A stretch of DNA of 64,000 nucleotides from Tanypteryx hageni (taxonomy: Eukaryota > Arthropoda > Insecta > Odonata > Petaluridae), in the NCBI GenBank assembly GCA_028673005.1, contig CM054113.1, positions 67,520,350 to 67,584,349 of the forward strand, written 5' to 3'. Positions 33,091 to 44,611 of the stretch are shown here, one piece after another. The notes below the pieces were generated by a model that saw nothing but the letters and a program-made list of their open reading frames with translations, did no database searches and was not told the DNA's origin. A program made the translations under genes and the position numbers. Position 1 is the stretch's first letter. Each line of letters starts with the position of its first letter.

Positions 33091-33705
33091 TTTCATAGAA
33101 TTCTGTGATTGTCTTTTATAATTCTTGACATCTAGTAGTTAAAGGCCAAGGAAGTTCCGTTTGTAGAGCTGATGGAAATTGATAATAAATTCAAAATCAT
33201 TATTATATGGTATAAATAAATGTTTGTCCCCACAGTGAAGATCGCACTTCACAGTTTGGAGGGCACTGATGCAACATGACATGTAGACAGGATTGGAAAT
33301 TACGTTCGATCCTTAGTTATTCTTACTTTACGGGAGGATGAACATAACTCGAGCAGTCGAACTTTTAAGTAAACGTTGATAAACAGTAACGGGAAGAAAT
33401 TTCTTTTTCAAGTTATAGAAAAAATTCCTGTCAAAGAGCTAAGAAAGTTCATCCCTAAATTGAATAAAAAAGAACTAGAATGGATATAATGACAACCACA
33501 ACGAAAGTCATTTAGCGAAAAAATCCGGTGCTGAAGGTCATCGTTTAAAAGAAACCTTCATATCGAATGCAAAAAGGCAAAAAAAAAACGCTGGGTTATG
33601 TCCAAGGTGAAACTATAAAATCTCGTAAATTACAAGTAGCAATCTCGGCACTTGAACTGCATCAAGTGGATCACATTGCCAACTCTAGCATTCGCAAAGC
33701 GGTTG
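33091..33705. other. AT-rich intron without identified feature
   Basis: No element ends or coding signal recognised, apart from general AT-rich composition and short poly-A runs (for example near 33580). Confidence 0.3.
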
Positions 33706-33770
33706 AAGCGACCATATAAGCGTTTATGCCGCAAAGTAGCCGTCATCAGCGGTGATTAAAGATGGAGTTG
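33706..33770 (-). ncRNA. Hammerhead-like motif with intact CTGATGA
   Basis: On the minus strand: ACCG, CTGATGA (33749-33743), a helix-II region CGGCTACTTTGCGGC, then ATAAACGC where GAAA is expected, then TTATATGGT. ACC before the core can pair with GGT after it. Same family as the motifs at 13812 and 18288. The GAAA change makes cleavage unlikely. Confidence 0.4.
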
Positions 33771-34150
33771 AAATACGCCTACGCTTTCGTCGACCATTTC
33801 ATCGTCATATAAGTCACCTGCGTAATTTATCTAGCGATATATTAAGCTTAATTCGTTTTTAAAATTTAACGTCCCCGATAAAAAAAACCTCGTCTAAATT
33901 ACTCGGAATCAATTTCAACGAACGTTATCGTTTTTTACGGCGCCATATTAAAAGCATTATCGCTCCTTGAAAGATAGGAGAGAGAGAGGGAGAGTAGAGC
34001 GACTCTTAAAAAAGGTCGAAAAGTGATCGGTCGAATTACGCATGGACCGCGAAATCAGGAGACCCAGTTCGAGATCGAAATATGGTCGGACGGAGGCGCC
34101 TCTCCCAAAACTCGCCCACGGAGCCGCCACGCCACACCTCCACGATCGCG

Positions 34151-34206
34151 TGGGTGGGGGGGAATCACGTGGGGGGGGGGGTTCGAGAGAATAGGAGGGT
34201 GGTGGT
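34151..34206 (+). other. G-run cluster, possible G-quadruplex
   Basis: Several runs of three to eleven G (GTGGGTGGGGGGG, then GTGGGGGGGGGGG, then GGAGGGTGGTGG) within 56 bases, sufficient for a four-stranded fold. In a GC-rich stretch of the intron. Confidence 0.5.
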
Positions 34207-34904
34207 ATTAAACGGCGTCGGGGGAAGCAAGTCGAGCGTTGGTGGGGTTTGGGACACGACTGGCGCCGCAGTCGTCTCGCGGCCCCGTGGAAATGCGCCA
34301 TAAACAGTTTAAAACTTTTCGTCTCTTAACAATGGCGACCATTGTGTCGAGTTGGGTGGGCGGCTGGAAGGCAAAGAGGGACCAGGAGAGAAAAAGAGAG
34401 GGTTTTTTCCCTTAAGATTTTCCCTTTCCCTTGACGGAGCGAGATATCGGTTGCATTCCTCATTCCGGGTCTCGTCCGCTCTGTTGATCATCTCGGTTTT
34501 AACCAGCATCGCCGCCACGCGTTCTTAAACTCCTCTCCCCTTCCCGTTCCTCCTTTCCTTTACCCGCATGTCCCTTCCACAGAGCGATAAAACGAGAAAG
34601 AAGGCTTCCGTCTTTATTTTTCTCCGAGAAGGAATCTCTTTTTCTTGTCGGTCTAAAGAGTTTTACAACGCTTTCCCTCCTCCGCGTTTTTTTTTTGTTT
34701 TTTCCCCCTCTCCTTTCTGTTATTCCCACATGCGATAATTTTTTGTGGCGATGTCTTTCCTACCACCCCGACCTCTCCTCCTTTCCATAAACGTTGCATT
34801 CCCTTCCGGTTGCCACGAGCGTGCGAAGAGCGACGCGTTGACTCTGTTAAGGCAAGCGTGCTACACGTTCCTCGCCCGCATATTCTTATCTCTTTTAATG
34901 GTCG

Positions 34905-35800
34905 ACGGCGAAGGAGAGGGAGGAGGAAGTGTGGTAGGATGGAGAGAGGGAGATAGGAGGGAGGGAGAGAGGGAGGTTGGGAGGGAGATGGGAGGGAGAG
35001 AGGAGGGAGGGAGGTGGGTGGGTGGGAGGGAGGGAGGAGGAAGGGGGGATGGAGGAGGGAGGTGGGTGGGATGGAGGGAGGAGGAAGGGGGGATGGAGGA
35101 GGGAGGGAGAGAGGAGGGAGGGAGAGAGGAGGGAGGGAGAGAGGAGGGAGGGAGAGAGGAGGGAGGGAGGGAGAGGGGAGGGAGGGTGATAAGAGGGAGG
35201 GTGATAAGAGGGAGGGTGATAAGAGGGAGGGAGAGAAGATGGAGAGAGAGAGAGAAAGGAGGAAGGGTGGGATAATGGAGGGAAAGAAGAGGGAGGTAGA
35301 GAGGAGGGAAGGAGGTAGAGAGGAATGAGAGAGGGAGAGTGGGGAGGAAGGGTGGGAGGATGGAGGGGAAGAGGGAGAGACGAAGGAGGAAGGGTGGGAG
35401 GGGGAGAGTGAGGAGAAAGGGTGGAAGGAAGAAGGGAGAGAGCAGGAAGGGTAGGAGGGAGGGAGAGAGGAGGGAGGAAGTTTGGGAGGAGGGAGGGATA
35501 GAGAAGGGAGGAATGAGAGAGGGTGGGAGATGGGAGGCAAAAGGAAGAGGAGGAAGTAAGGGAGGGAGGAAGAGGGAAGTGAAAGGAGATAGAGGAAGAG
35601 AAGAGTGAGTGGAATGAAAGAAAGGAAAGAAACGAGGAAGTGAGTGAGGAGGTAGAGAAGAGGAAGGGAGGGAAAGAGGAGGGAGAGAAGAGGAAGGGAG
35701 GGAAAGAGGAGGGAGGAAGGATGAGAGGTAGGGAATGATGAGGGAGGGAGAGAGGAGAGAGATATGGAGGAGGGAGGAAGATGGAGAAAATGGTCGAGAA
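34905..35800 (+). repeat. Very long polypurine tract with 15-bp tandem repeats
   Basis: About 900 bases with the plus strand nearly all G and A. At 35101-35160 GAGGGAGGGAGAGAG repeats with period 15, and at 35185-35235 GGGTGATAAGAGGGA repeats with period 15. It is rich in GGGA blocks able to form G-quadruplexes or triplex DNA. The 386-residue minus-strand frame through it (34653-35813) and the plus-strand frames are low-complexity by-products, not genes. Confidence 0.85.
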
Positions 35801-36290
35801 TGCCTTTTCTCACTCAGATTTCGCTTCGGAAGCGAGATGGCTATAGATTATGTGACCCCCTCTGCCCCCTATAACCGTCGATATAGGAGGGAAAGTGGAT
35901 GAAGGAGGAGAAGATGAGGGGTTTAGAGGGAAGTGGGGAGAAGTAGAGAGGGAAGGAGCAATCTCCTGGGTGTTATGGGTAGGAAATGAAAGAGCTGCTT
36001 CGCGGGCGCGTGGAAATTCTTGAGAACTTTACGAGTGGTTCTATTCCGAAATAGACCCTTTCCATCTCGACTCCGACATGTCTCTACCCTCGCCTTGCCC
36101 TCGACGCCTTTTCCCCCATCTCCTTTTTTTCTCCTTCGCCTCGCCTTTCGCCCGACAAAGGTAATTATGGATTTCACTTGCATTTTCTACTAAACTTTCA
36201 AGAGTTCAAACAAGCGCGCTTGCGTTAGGTGAGAAGAAACCCGATTTTCTAATAATAAAGGTTTAGCGATATGACTTACGTGCAACTCTT
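35801..36290. other. Intron stretch after the purine tract
   Basis: Mixed composition, with pyrimidine-rich sequence at 36090-36150. No gene or element ends recognised. Confidence 0.3.
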
Positions 36291-36295
36291 ATTTA

Positions 36296-36542
36296 CAGTC
36301 GAACCTCGATAAATCGAACACCAATAGCTCCAACATCGATAAATCGAATATCGATAGCTCCAACATCAATCACTCGAACATAGATAACTCGAACCTAAAG
36401 GGAAGACGAAAAAGTTCTAGGTATTGAAACTTCGAGTCATGGAACTTCATGTTAACGTGCATGAATCCGAATGTGGAAATATATCTACTTTGACGAATTG
36501 AAAACTCGAGTTTTGGACGTTCGAGTTGTGGAGGTTCTACTG
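36296..36542. mobile_element. TA-flanked pogo/Tc-like MITE with internal copies of its terminal motif
   Basis: The left end CAGTCGAACCTCGATAAATC and the inverted right end CAGTAGAACCTCCACAACTC form terminal repeats. TA flanks both sides (36294-36295 and 36543-36544). From 36310 to 36395 the interior is a run of near-copies of the terminal motif (TCGAACATCGATAACTCGAA-like, spaced about 16-18 bases). It is non-coding and the clearest member of the AACCTCGATAA subfamily here. Confidence 0.7.
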
Positions 36543-37025
36543 TATTTCATTGCGATCGACCGATGATATTTCGACCATCTTTTTCTAATTTAAAGAGAAA
36601 GAACGGCATAATGAGCAAGTTTTGCGAATTTTACATACCAAGACTCATTATTTACAGTGCAATGCGTATTATTTACTTTTCGAATGAATCGGCTTAATTA
36701 TAATCTCGGAGTCGCCGTTAATATTCCGGAATCACGACCCGGTAGTGCGTGTCCTAATTTGTTTCCAGGTTATAACCCGAAAAAATTGCCATTTCAGCAA
36801 ATACGAATGTGGGAAATCGGGATTTATAGCCTGCTTGCGTTGTATCTCTTCCTCTAGTGTTTCTTGGGAAAGATGATGAAGCGGTGGTTATTTATAGTGT
36901 GTACCAACGGGTGGATGTGGTGACAAATGTTGAACCGTATCCTCGCTATCCATCTCCTTCCCCCTCGAACCTTTCTAACAGCCTCCTTACCACGCTAACT
37001 TCTCCCCGCCTCTTTCACCCTCGCC

Positions 37026-37036
37026 CCCCCCCCCGC
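37026..37036 (+). repeat. Poly-C run
   Basis: A run of ten or more C in a C/T-rich patch at 36950-37050. Similar poly-C runs lie at about 26525-26536 and 45180-45194. Confidence 0.7.
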
Positions 37037-37436
37037 TTCCATCACGCCCTCGTATCCATTTGTTGCGACTGTGAAACCGCAAACTCTTCAGAAAGAGAAA
37101 CAAATACCTCGGATCGGTTTATGTAGGGACATTATTTTTTCGAACATACAGCAAATTTTGCGCTCAGAAGTTGCAGATCGCAGAAAGCTCGCTTCGGAAG
37201 AATGTTGCCTAACTGTAGACGTATTAGGATTGAGATAATCTCCCGATTAACCGGATATAGAATATCCAGAAATTTTCAGACTTATAACTTCAAAGTTTTT
37301 CATGCTGCATTGCTTAGGCATACATTTACGGTGTTTACTAGTACGTTGTACAGTTATTGCTTGAGTTATTCTATCGTTGACTTAGTTTTCTTTTAACATC
37401 TGAATATTTACTTATTTTTGATTTGTGCTTACTATA

Positions 37437-37511
37437 ACTAAATGGGAATGCCGATCAACTGGAATCGACTCAGCCCCGAGGAATCCGGAAAATCTGGAGT
37501 TTACTGTATGG
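37437..37511. repeat. MITE fragment related to the 49173 element
   Basis: TGCCGATCAACTGGAATCGA then CCCCGAGGAATCCGG and TCTGGAGTTTACTGTA resemble the right half of the elements at 49173-49382 and 39560-39652. The left end is missing. Confidence 0.4.
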
Positions 37512-39486
37512 GCTTATGTTTATCCAAAATGTCGCAGTGGATTTTGGTCCGATTTTGTCTGCGGGGAGACATTTTTTAGTCGAAAGGTTCACAGTTACTC
37601 AATTTTGTATTAACTAATGCTGAATTGCAGCAGGGTTAGATCTAGGCTCATAGCTTAGGGGTTAATAAGAAAACAAATGTATTCACTAACACCTATTTAT
37701 GCATAATAATACCGTCTCATTATAATAAATATACAGCGTATATTATGCGCTGCTTAGATATTTGCAACATATTTAAAGAATGCCTATAATATAAAATAAA
37801 TTAATCGAGATAATATTTTAATGGAGATTGATCATCCCCCTTAGGAAAAGTAATTATCCTATTACTCCCCCCACCTTTATATCCAACGCTGAATTGCAGC
37901 AATGTCTTTTAATAGTACGGAATACAAAAAAAATCGCCCAAGTCCAAGTTTCGTCGTGAAAATTCCTCCATATTTGTTTTTAAATAAAAGAGTTAATTAA
38001 TGTTGACGGTTACACAAAAGAAAATAATACATTATATGTTAAACAGTTTTCGTAATTATAGCGACAATTGCAAAACTATTTGTAATAGACAGGAAACCAT
38101 GCGATAATGTCGCGAATCTACGAAACCATTCTCGAATTCTTTGTTCTTTGAGAGATTTCTTCGTGTAACTATGGCTAGGCGTAGACATAGCCCTTCAAAC
38201 ATAAAAACTTGTTTGTAATCACTATATTGTAATATGCGAAATTATTGCTTATTGGATCCAAATAAGAAAATATAGAAAGTAAGTAAAATTGCTCACAATC
38301 CCGACTTTCTCAGTGCTGGAGAAAAATTAATGTCGGAAGTAAATATATTTCTTTAAACTCGATTATGCGACAATAATTTAGTTGAAAAGCTTTCGACCAA
38401 CCTATCAGGAGCGTCATACAACTCGTTTACTGATAGAAACTCGCCTGTAAGGAGCAAGACAAAACACTATGTTACCGGTTTACTGGATGTCGAACTATCG
38501 GAATTTCGATTAACTGTTGTTTTAAAGACTTTAAATTTTTTAAAAACTACTTTACATGTGCACATATGTGTGACATTTACTTGTACTATCTAACAGTCTA
38601 ACAAACAGTCTAACAATAATAAAAGGCTACTTCTGTCCATTTGTCCCTTTGTGGCTCCCTCTGCCACGCTATAAAAATGCGAATAACTCGATAATGGAAC
38701 GAGTTTCATTTTTTATATTTGGCAGGAATGATTGATTCACATATTGTAAGATGATGACGAAAAGAAATCTCGAAAAAAGTCCTAGGTTCAACTCCAAGGT
38801 AGGCCTTTTCATTTCCCATATGATAACACGTAAAAATCGACTTTTTGACTTGCAGGCTTTTATTCTTTTTGAGATCTAAATTAGAAATAATTAACCTATG
38901 ATCTTCGGATCTAGCCCATTTTAAAGAAAAGTTTCTTATTCTGTTCATTTTTTCCCGCCTACAATTTGAAATTCCTCATGTTAAGCGTTTTATTCACATA
39001 TTTTGGGGAAATATTGACATTTAACGGGATGTTGCCATGCCAACCCATTACATTGTTAAACCTCGAAATCCTGTTGTTATTTCAATCCTTAGGGGTGAAA
39101 GCGTGCTTTGAATGCTCTTACAATTATTACGAGAGAGAAATTCTTTTCATAGCAACCAATGTAAACAACATTCGTTGCGTTATTTACGAGAAGGAATACA
39201 TTTGAACGTAGAGCATTAATTATTTGCATATTAAAATTAGGTACTTAGAATCATCGTAGGAGTTCGAAACTTGAAACAACAAACGCCTAAAAGAACGAAA
39301 GTTTGTTTTCTTGCCATCCAAAGAAAGTGAAGGCATATTTACGTTCATTTTTCATCTCACAAAAACCTTACCCGTTGAATTTCAACGGGCATCTCCCTAG
39401 TGACTAATAAAGGCGTTAATGCATAGAGCAGCGTTACTTGAATGAGTTACTCTTATTTGAGTTTTTTCTTCACATCCTTTATTTAT
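37512..39486. other. AT-rich intron, no strong feature
   Basis: AT-rich, with short related phrases GCTGAATTGCAGCA at about 37619 and 37890. At 38484-38516 a GTCGAACTATCGGAATTTCG phrase recalls the MITE terminal motif. The frames at 38706-38948 and 38966-39205 have no domain. A GGTTCAACTCC phrase near 38787 looks like a B box but without a tRNA around it. Confidence 0.3.

Positions 39487-39542
<56 letters not shown>
39487..39542. repeat. (TA)n microsatellite
   Basis: Alternating TA, interrupted once near 39497, then pure for about 45 bases. Confidence 0.95.
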
Positions 39543-39546
<4 letters not shown>

Positions 39547-39559
39547 TGTCATTTGTGTG

Positions 39560-39652
39560 TACCACGTGTAATTAGGCATATCGGTCAACCGGAATATTTA
39601 ATTAAACAGAATATGCTCGGTCCCGACGCATCCGGTTAATCGGGAGTTTAAT
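39560..39652. repeat. Short MITE fragment of the AACCGG subfamily
   Basis: ATATCGGTCAACCGGAATAT at the left, and CGACGCATCCGGTTAATCGG then GAGTTTAATGTA at the right, match the end and interior motif of the element at 49173. It may be a deletion derivative with both ends partly kept. Confidence 0.45.
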
Positions 39653-41553
39653 GTACGCAAAAATCCTCGCTTTCGATGCAATTTTCAAAATTATGGTGGA
39701 CGACGAACCAGCAGTTCAAAGGTATCGATTATCGTACATACTCGCGTAATGTGCGATTTTTTGAGACCTATTTTTTTGCTAAAAATTAGGGGGTCGCAAA
39801 TCACACGAGGTATGTTTTTGAAACGGTGATATCATCTCGTTTTGAACATATGTCTATTTACCCGTAACCTCGATCTGAGGCCTTGCCTTACCAACTTCTA
39901 ATTTTTAAGTAACTTATTATTATATATGTAGATTTAATAAAGTTCTGATATAACCTTATTTAATCTTTCAACCTCCATTATGAAAAGAAAAATAAATATC
40001 CACAAAATTACCAATAATTCATGGAATAAATGTTTGTTTACATGAAAAGACCTCGGTAAAATCAGGTAGCCGTTCCTGCGACACATTCTAACGTTTACGG
40101 TATTAGACTGAGTTGCCAAGTGTAAATTTTTTAGCCATATAATTTTTAAAAAGAAATGAGAGGAGCAAGGTGGAAACCATCCATGGCAACATTATTGTGT
40201 TACAATTGTACGATAGTTAAAAATGCTCTATTAGAGAGACATTTGTTTGGCTATTAGCTGTTCCCGCAACACAACATTCTTAAAACATTTCTGACTAGTG
40301 AGCTACGAACTGTGATAATTACAATTATTCACTCATTTTCTCTTCATTAATATGTAAATACAGGTAATTAAAAGGTATTTTTTCAATTAACAGTACAGGT
40401 ATACATTTGAATGCTTTCTCTTTACTTTCATGAAGATAGACATCGTATCGAAAGAAACTAAAGAAAACGCACTATATTTTAAAAGGAACTGAAGGTCACG
40501 CTACCGGAACTCAGAAATTCCAACTCGCACATTACACGACACAGGGTAAAAGCAAGATTTTGAGGCAAAAATAAGGGGTCGCAAATTATGCGAGGTCGTA
40601 AAATACTCGAGTATATACGGTACGTCATTCTCATTTGTTTTTATTGGCTCTTTCAATCATGTTATCCTAACTTCTCGTGAATTCAAGTAATTTATTCCCA
40701 ACGTTACGTCCAATCTGTGTGTGGGCGGCGCTCTCGTGGCCTTTTCCGCTCTAGGAACTAGTTTCATCGTTCTCTACAGCTGCACGCCGTTAAGACTTAT
40801 GAAAATACACCGTCTCTTAAAAAATATACATTAATAAGAAAACTAAAAAAATAGATAACGGGAATCGTTGAGCAAGAGATGCATTAATCTCTCTTGTATA
40901 TGCACAGAAATCCGTTCGTTAACGTCCCGGCAAGAAAAACAAACAAAGGGGAAATACTTGGTGGTTTGCTTTAGTGGATCCCTAAGACTGTTCTATCGTA
41001 AATAGATCGTTTTACGGTCTGGCAGGGTTACCTAAATTTAGAGAACCGAAATTATGTTTAACCTTAGTCTTCTGTAAAATATTTAAGCGTCTTCTGTCGG
41101 AAAATTCTGGTATCATCGTTTACATTCGATATGTCAAGCGTTCTTGTAATTAATTAACGAAGGCATTTTCTTTCTTATCTAATCACTTGATATACAGCTC
41201 GTGCTCTTAATTTCCAAAGTATCATTTGTCACCTCGAAAGAGTAAAAGGTCACTCGAGGGAACAACGCGCTTGTTCTCGGTATAGGCTCCAGGGAAATAG
41301 CAAAGGTCATCTGGGTCATGGGGAGCAGTAAATTGAAGTCATGTAATGTCGAAAGATGGCACCCAACATTTCCATGTTTTTATTCATGTCGCTAAGAATG
41401 TCATAAAGGTTTTGCTTACATATATATGTACATATACATTCAACATTTTGATTATAATTTTGGTGCAAATGTCTTACAGTAATATATTCTTTCGTAATTC
41501 TTACGTATTCGTTTTGTGAATGAAAGAAGTCGTAATATATCGCAGATTTTATG
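39653..41553. other. Intron without identified gene
   Basis: Mostly AT-rich. GGGGGTCGCAAATCACACGAGG near 39787 and GGGGTCGCAAATTATGCGAGG near 40575 are similar to each other, suggesting two ends or two copies of an unclassified repeat. Nothing else recognised. Confidence 0.3.
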
Positions 41554-41561
41554 TATTTATG

Positions 41562-41941
41562 CAGAGCTCTCCAAAGTACGGCCCGCTAGACTGCAATAAG
41601 TCTTGAACTTTTTTTATTCAGTTTTTTTTTTACAAAACAGAACAATCAAGGCGTTCAGAAATTACAAATGCGACAAATGACGTACAAATGCACCTGATAT
41701 GCATTACAGTAAGTAATCGTTTTTTCTTGTGTGTACCCCAATTTTGTTCCTAATTTCACAAGATTTCCGCTCTCATCACACTGAGCACACTTGGTTTCTT
41801 TCACTATCCGTCAAGCGGTTTTGTGCTTTATTACGCGTTTTTATTTCTAGGTAATTTCCTTTACAGGGGTTATATTTTTCACTTCATAAAATAGTTGTTC
41901 TCCATTTATCTCATTCATGTGAAAAAGTTTGGAGACCCCTG
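41562..41941. mobile_element. hAT-type element, 380 bp, 8-bp TSD
   Basis: The left end CAGAGCTCTCCAAAGTACGG precedes CCCGC, and the inverted right end reads CAGGGGTCTCCAAACTTTTT. Flanks TATTTATG (41554-41561) and TATTTACG (41942-41949) differ at one base, a decayed 8-bp target duplication. Non-coding hAT MITE of the CAG..TCTCCAAA form. Confidence 0.75.
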
Positions 41942-42159
41942 TATTTACGCATTGCCGTTCCGTTTATTATTTGCAATTTGATTAGGGTTTACGTTCATCC
42001 ATAATCAGTTCTTGGATTTCGAAAAAAAAATCGTCCTCACTACCCCTCCATAAACTTAAAAGTACACTTGCACTTGACTCTCCCATAACAGGGGGGATGT
42101 GTTCTGAAAAAGTTCCGTGTGATGTTAATCCGTTTTGTGTGAATCTATCTTCGCATAGT

Positions 42160-42380
42160 AATGTGCTCCATCTTTTTGACACCCTCCTCCAATCCCAAAA
42201 TCTCCAAACCTGCCTCTGATGCGCAAATATCTACTAATGGAGTGTTGTTGTCGGTTATTTAAGCTTAGATAGAAAGCACTGTGGTCTTCCGAAATGTCTC
42301 TTCCTCGCTCAGCAATCTGGAAACGTACGTCCCAGGTCCGACCAAACCCAGCGTCAATACGAACCATAATCCGCGTTACG
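42160..42380 (-). repeat. Repeat shared in inverted orientation with 61960-62180
   Basis: On the minus strand, CGCGGATTATGGTTCGTATT is followed by GGGTTTGGTCGGACCTGGGA and, further on, CCAGATTGCTGAGCGAGGAA. The plus strand at 61966 onward reads the same order with substitutions. The CGCGGATTATGG.TCG..TTAACGAGG start recalls the TA-flanked MITE ends. An open frame on the minus strand (42125-42367) is not conserved in the other copy. Confidence 0.55.
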
Positions 42381-44107
42381 GTAACGCCGTTACCCGATTC
42401 TTTTATTAATAAATTCTTTTAAAATAAACCGCGTTGCAAACTAGTCAGTGTTGTAGGAGGGCCAGGTGTATGCTACGCGGAGACGAAAGTGGGGTTTATG
42501 CAACCCGCAGGACAGAAGGCGTAAAGGCAGCTGCGCCCGAGACATGCTGAAGGCGTCGCGAGCGTGCTCATCAAGAGTACGCTTGGAAGAGGGAGTGAGT
42601 GAGCCGCGAGGATGAGAGTGTAAGGGGAGAGGTATGAGAGGAGGGAGGGTTGGTGAAGAAAGAGAGAGGAGAAAGTGGGTGGTAAGGGAGGGAGATAGAG
42701 AGTGGGAGGGTAGAGGGAGAGAGAGGAGATGTAGTGGTGGAGATCAAGTGGTGTGCCGGATATTTATAGAATTATCTTTTTTTTTCTATCTCTCGCACAC
42801 ACACACACAAGGGGAATTCCTTTAGCACGTAGGGCGTGGTGTCTTCGAATTCTCTTCGGGTTGGGTACACTCGAGGAGTTGAGTGAAGAAGTTATGCGTA
42901 AGAAGTATCGGATAATATTCATCAAGTGTTATATTTTTGAGCGTTTAGTCAATTTGGAACGAGCGGTTTTCGTTTAATAGTCATTGAAAAAATTCTGTAG
43001 AATTACGACACGTCGAGGGGGAAAGTGTGTGTGTGTGCATGGACAAACACGCACTCTTAAAAAACTTATTATTCTCCAACAATGACGAGACAAGAAGTTC
43101 GACGCAAGGGAATACTATTTTTTTGGCGATTATTGTTGAGCATCGGCCGTAAAATCATATATCTTTTACGTGAGGGATCTAATTATGTGCATTTTGTTCT
43201 GAATTCAAGTTTATCATATTCCAATTTATATATTATTCCCTTAATATTGTGTTCTCTACGAACTGAAAATAGTTCGCTTAGCGAACAGTCATGATTATTT
43301 CCATAATCTGAACTTAGAAAAAGTGCTCAACTGAAAAGTGCGCCGAACTTTTTGAAAGAATATCGACGCCTCAGACAAAAACTACATTAATGAAAACCTT
43401 CTTCGGAATTATTTTAAAGTCAGTGAATTTAACGTCCGCATTAATTAATCCTATTGATTAGCTATCCGTTGCTCCGCAAAAATGTGTTTATATTAAAATT
43501 TTACGATCGTTAAAAATATAATTTCTTTTTTAGGGTAAAAATGCGATATCATGATTGGTCGCGTAAAGTAAACCATAAAATCATCGTAACGACGATTGGG
43601 GTGACGTTTATTTGTTTCATTTTCTATATTTAAATTCCCTTACTTTCTGAAGCTGAGAGCTTTATTTTCATACAACTATATATCCGTTAGGATGTAGGCT
43701 GCGAGTATTTTTGCAAGCCAGAAATAAGTACGCGTTGTTGCCAAATCGAAAATATGAAGCGGAGCGCCAATGGCTCGGTGTATCTCTTTCTCTCTCATGT
43801 TCATCCCATTGGAAAGCTTTGCGCTTCATCCGTCTCTCATCGTTTACTTCTAATATTCATAAGTGTTGGATATACATCAGGTCGGATTTGTGTGAAGCAC
43901 GAGACAAAAACTCAACGGACAGGCCATGCGAACGTAGTTACAAGTTACCAATCTTTGAGCCAACGATGAGGTGTGTAAGCAGAAATAAATTCTCGAGAAA
44001 ATATTTTCGGTTGAAAACCGAATACAAAAAATTTTCTCGCGGCGTGATGTCATAATTTTTTTTTAAAGACTTGTGAAATTTCGAAAGGGGAAAATATGAG
44101 AGGAATT
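42381..44107. other. Intron with a purine-rich patch, no gene
   Basis: GA-rich at about 42590-42735 (GAGGGAGGG, GAGAGAGAGG), short (CA)n at 42786-42802 and (GT)n at 43028-43040. The frame at 43711-44055 lacks any recognisable domain. Confidence 0.3.
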
Positions 44108-44200
44108 TAAGTGGCGGCGTAGTGGTTAGCGTGCTGAATTGCCAATGAAAAATTTCAGGGTTCGACCCTAGGCGTGGTCGGAATGACTTGAAATGCCACT
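44108..44200 (+). repeat. tRNA-derived SINE head
   Basis: GGCGGCGTAGTGGTTAGCGT has the form of a pol III A box (TAGTGGTTAGCG), and AGGGTTCGACCCTAGG about 40 bases on has the B box (GGTTCGA). The body continues with ACTTGAAATGCCACTGTAC. It is not a functional tRNA: no acceptor stem or cloverleaf. Similar heads occur on the minus strand at 50627 and 59525. Confidence 0.45.
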
Positions 44201-44372
44201 GTACTACGATGGGTAAAATAAGGAGGAATTACTACATAATGTTTACCTGGAATGGGTCATATGGTTAGACAGTTTATCCATAGGTTGGATAATGTAATGG
44301 TTAAATATTTAATCACGAGCCTGTTTGCAGATAGAGATCTCTTATAATAACAAATAAATTCGACTGTTTAGC

Positions 44373-44611
44373 TGTCACTTTGTGGAACTCCATAATGAAA
44401 ATATAAACAAATGGTAAAACAAATTTATTGATAAACTTCGTACAAATTCTGATAGGTAGTCGAAACTTAGATGGTCATTTTCATTTTTCGTTGTGGAATT
44501 TGTACGAACTCTTTCAATAAATTTGTTTTTACAATTTTTTTATATTTTCAATAACAAATAATTGTCAAAGATTTGTTTATTAAATGAATTGTGGCTCTCC
44601 ACAAAGTGACA
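44373..44611. mobile_element. Nested palindromic (foldback) element
   Basis: Outer perfect 14-bp inverted repeats TGTCACTTTGTGGA (44373-44386) and its complement (44598-44611). An inner inverted pair, AACAAATTTATTG...CGTACAAATTC at 44417-44449, is mirrored at 44498-44532. The whole can fold into one long hairpin. Non-coding. A central fragment recurs at 33004-33090. Confidence 0.6.

Noticed and set aside
34653..35813. 386-residue minus-strand open frame (Ser/Pro/Leu-rich)
   Set aside because: It is a translation of the polypurine tract. Low complexity, no domain, and several plus-strand frames are open too.
38780..38810. B-box-like GGTTCAACTCC as a tRNA
   Set aside because: No cloverleaf or A box at the right distance.
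44108..44180. Functional tRNA gene
   Set aside because: A and B boxes are visible but no acceptor stem or anticodon arm pairs. Treated as a SINE head.
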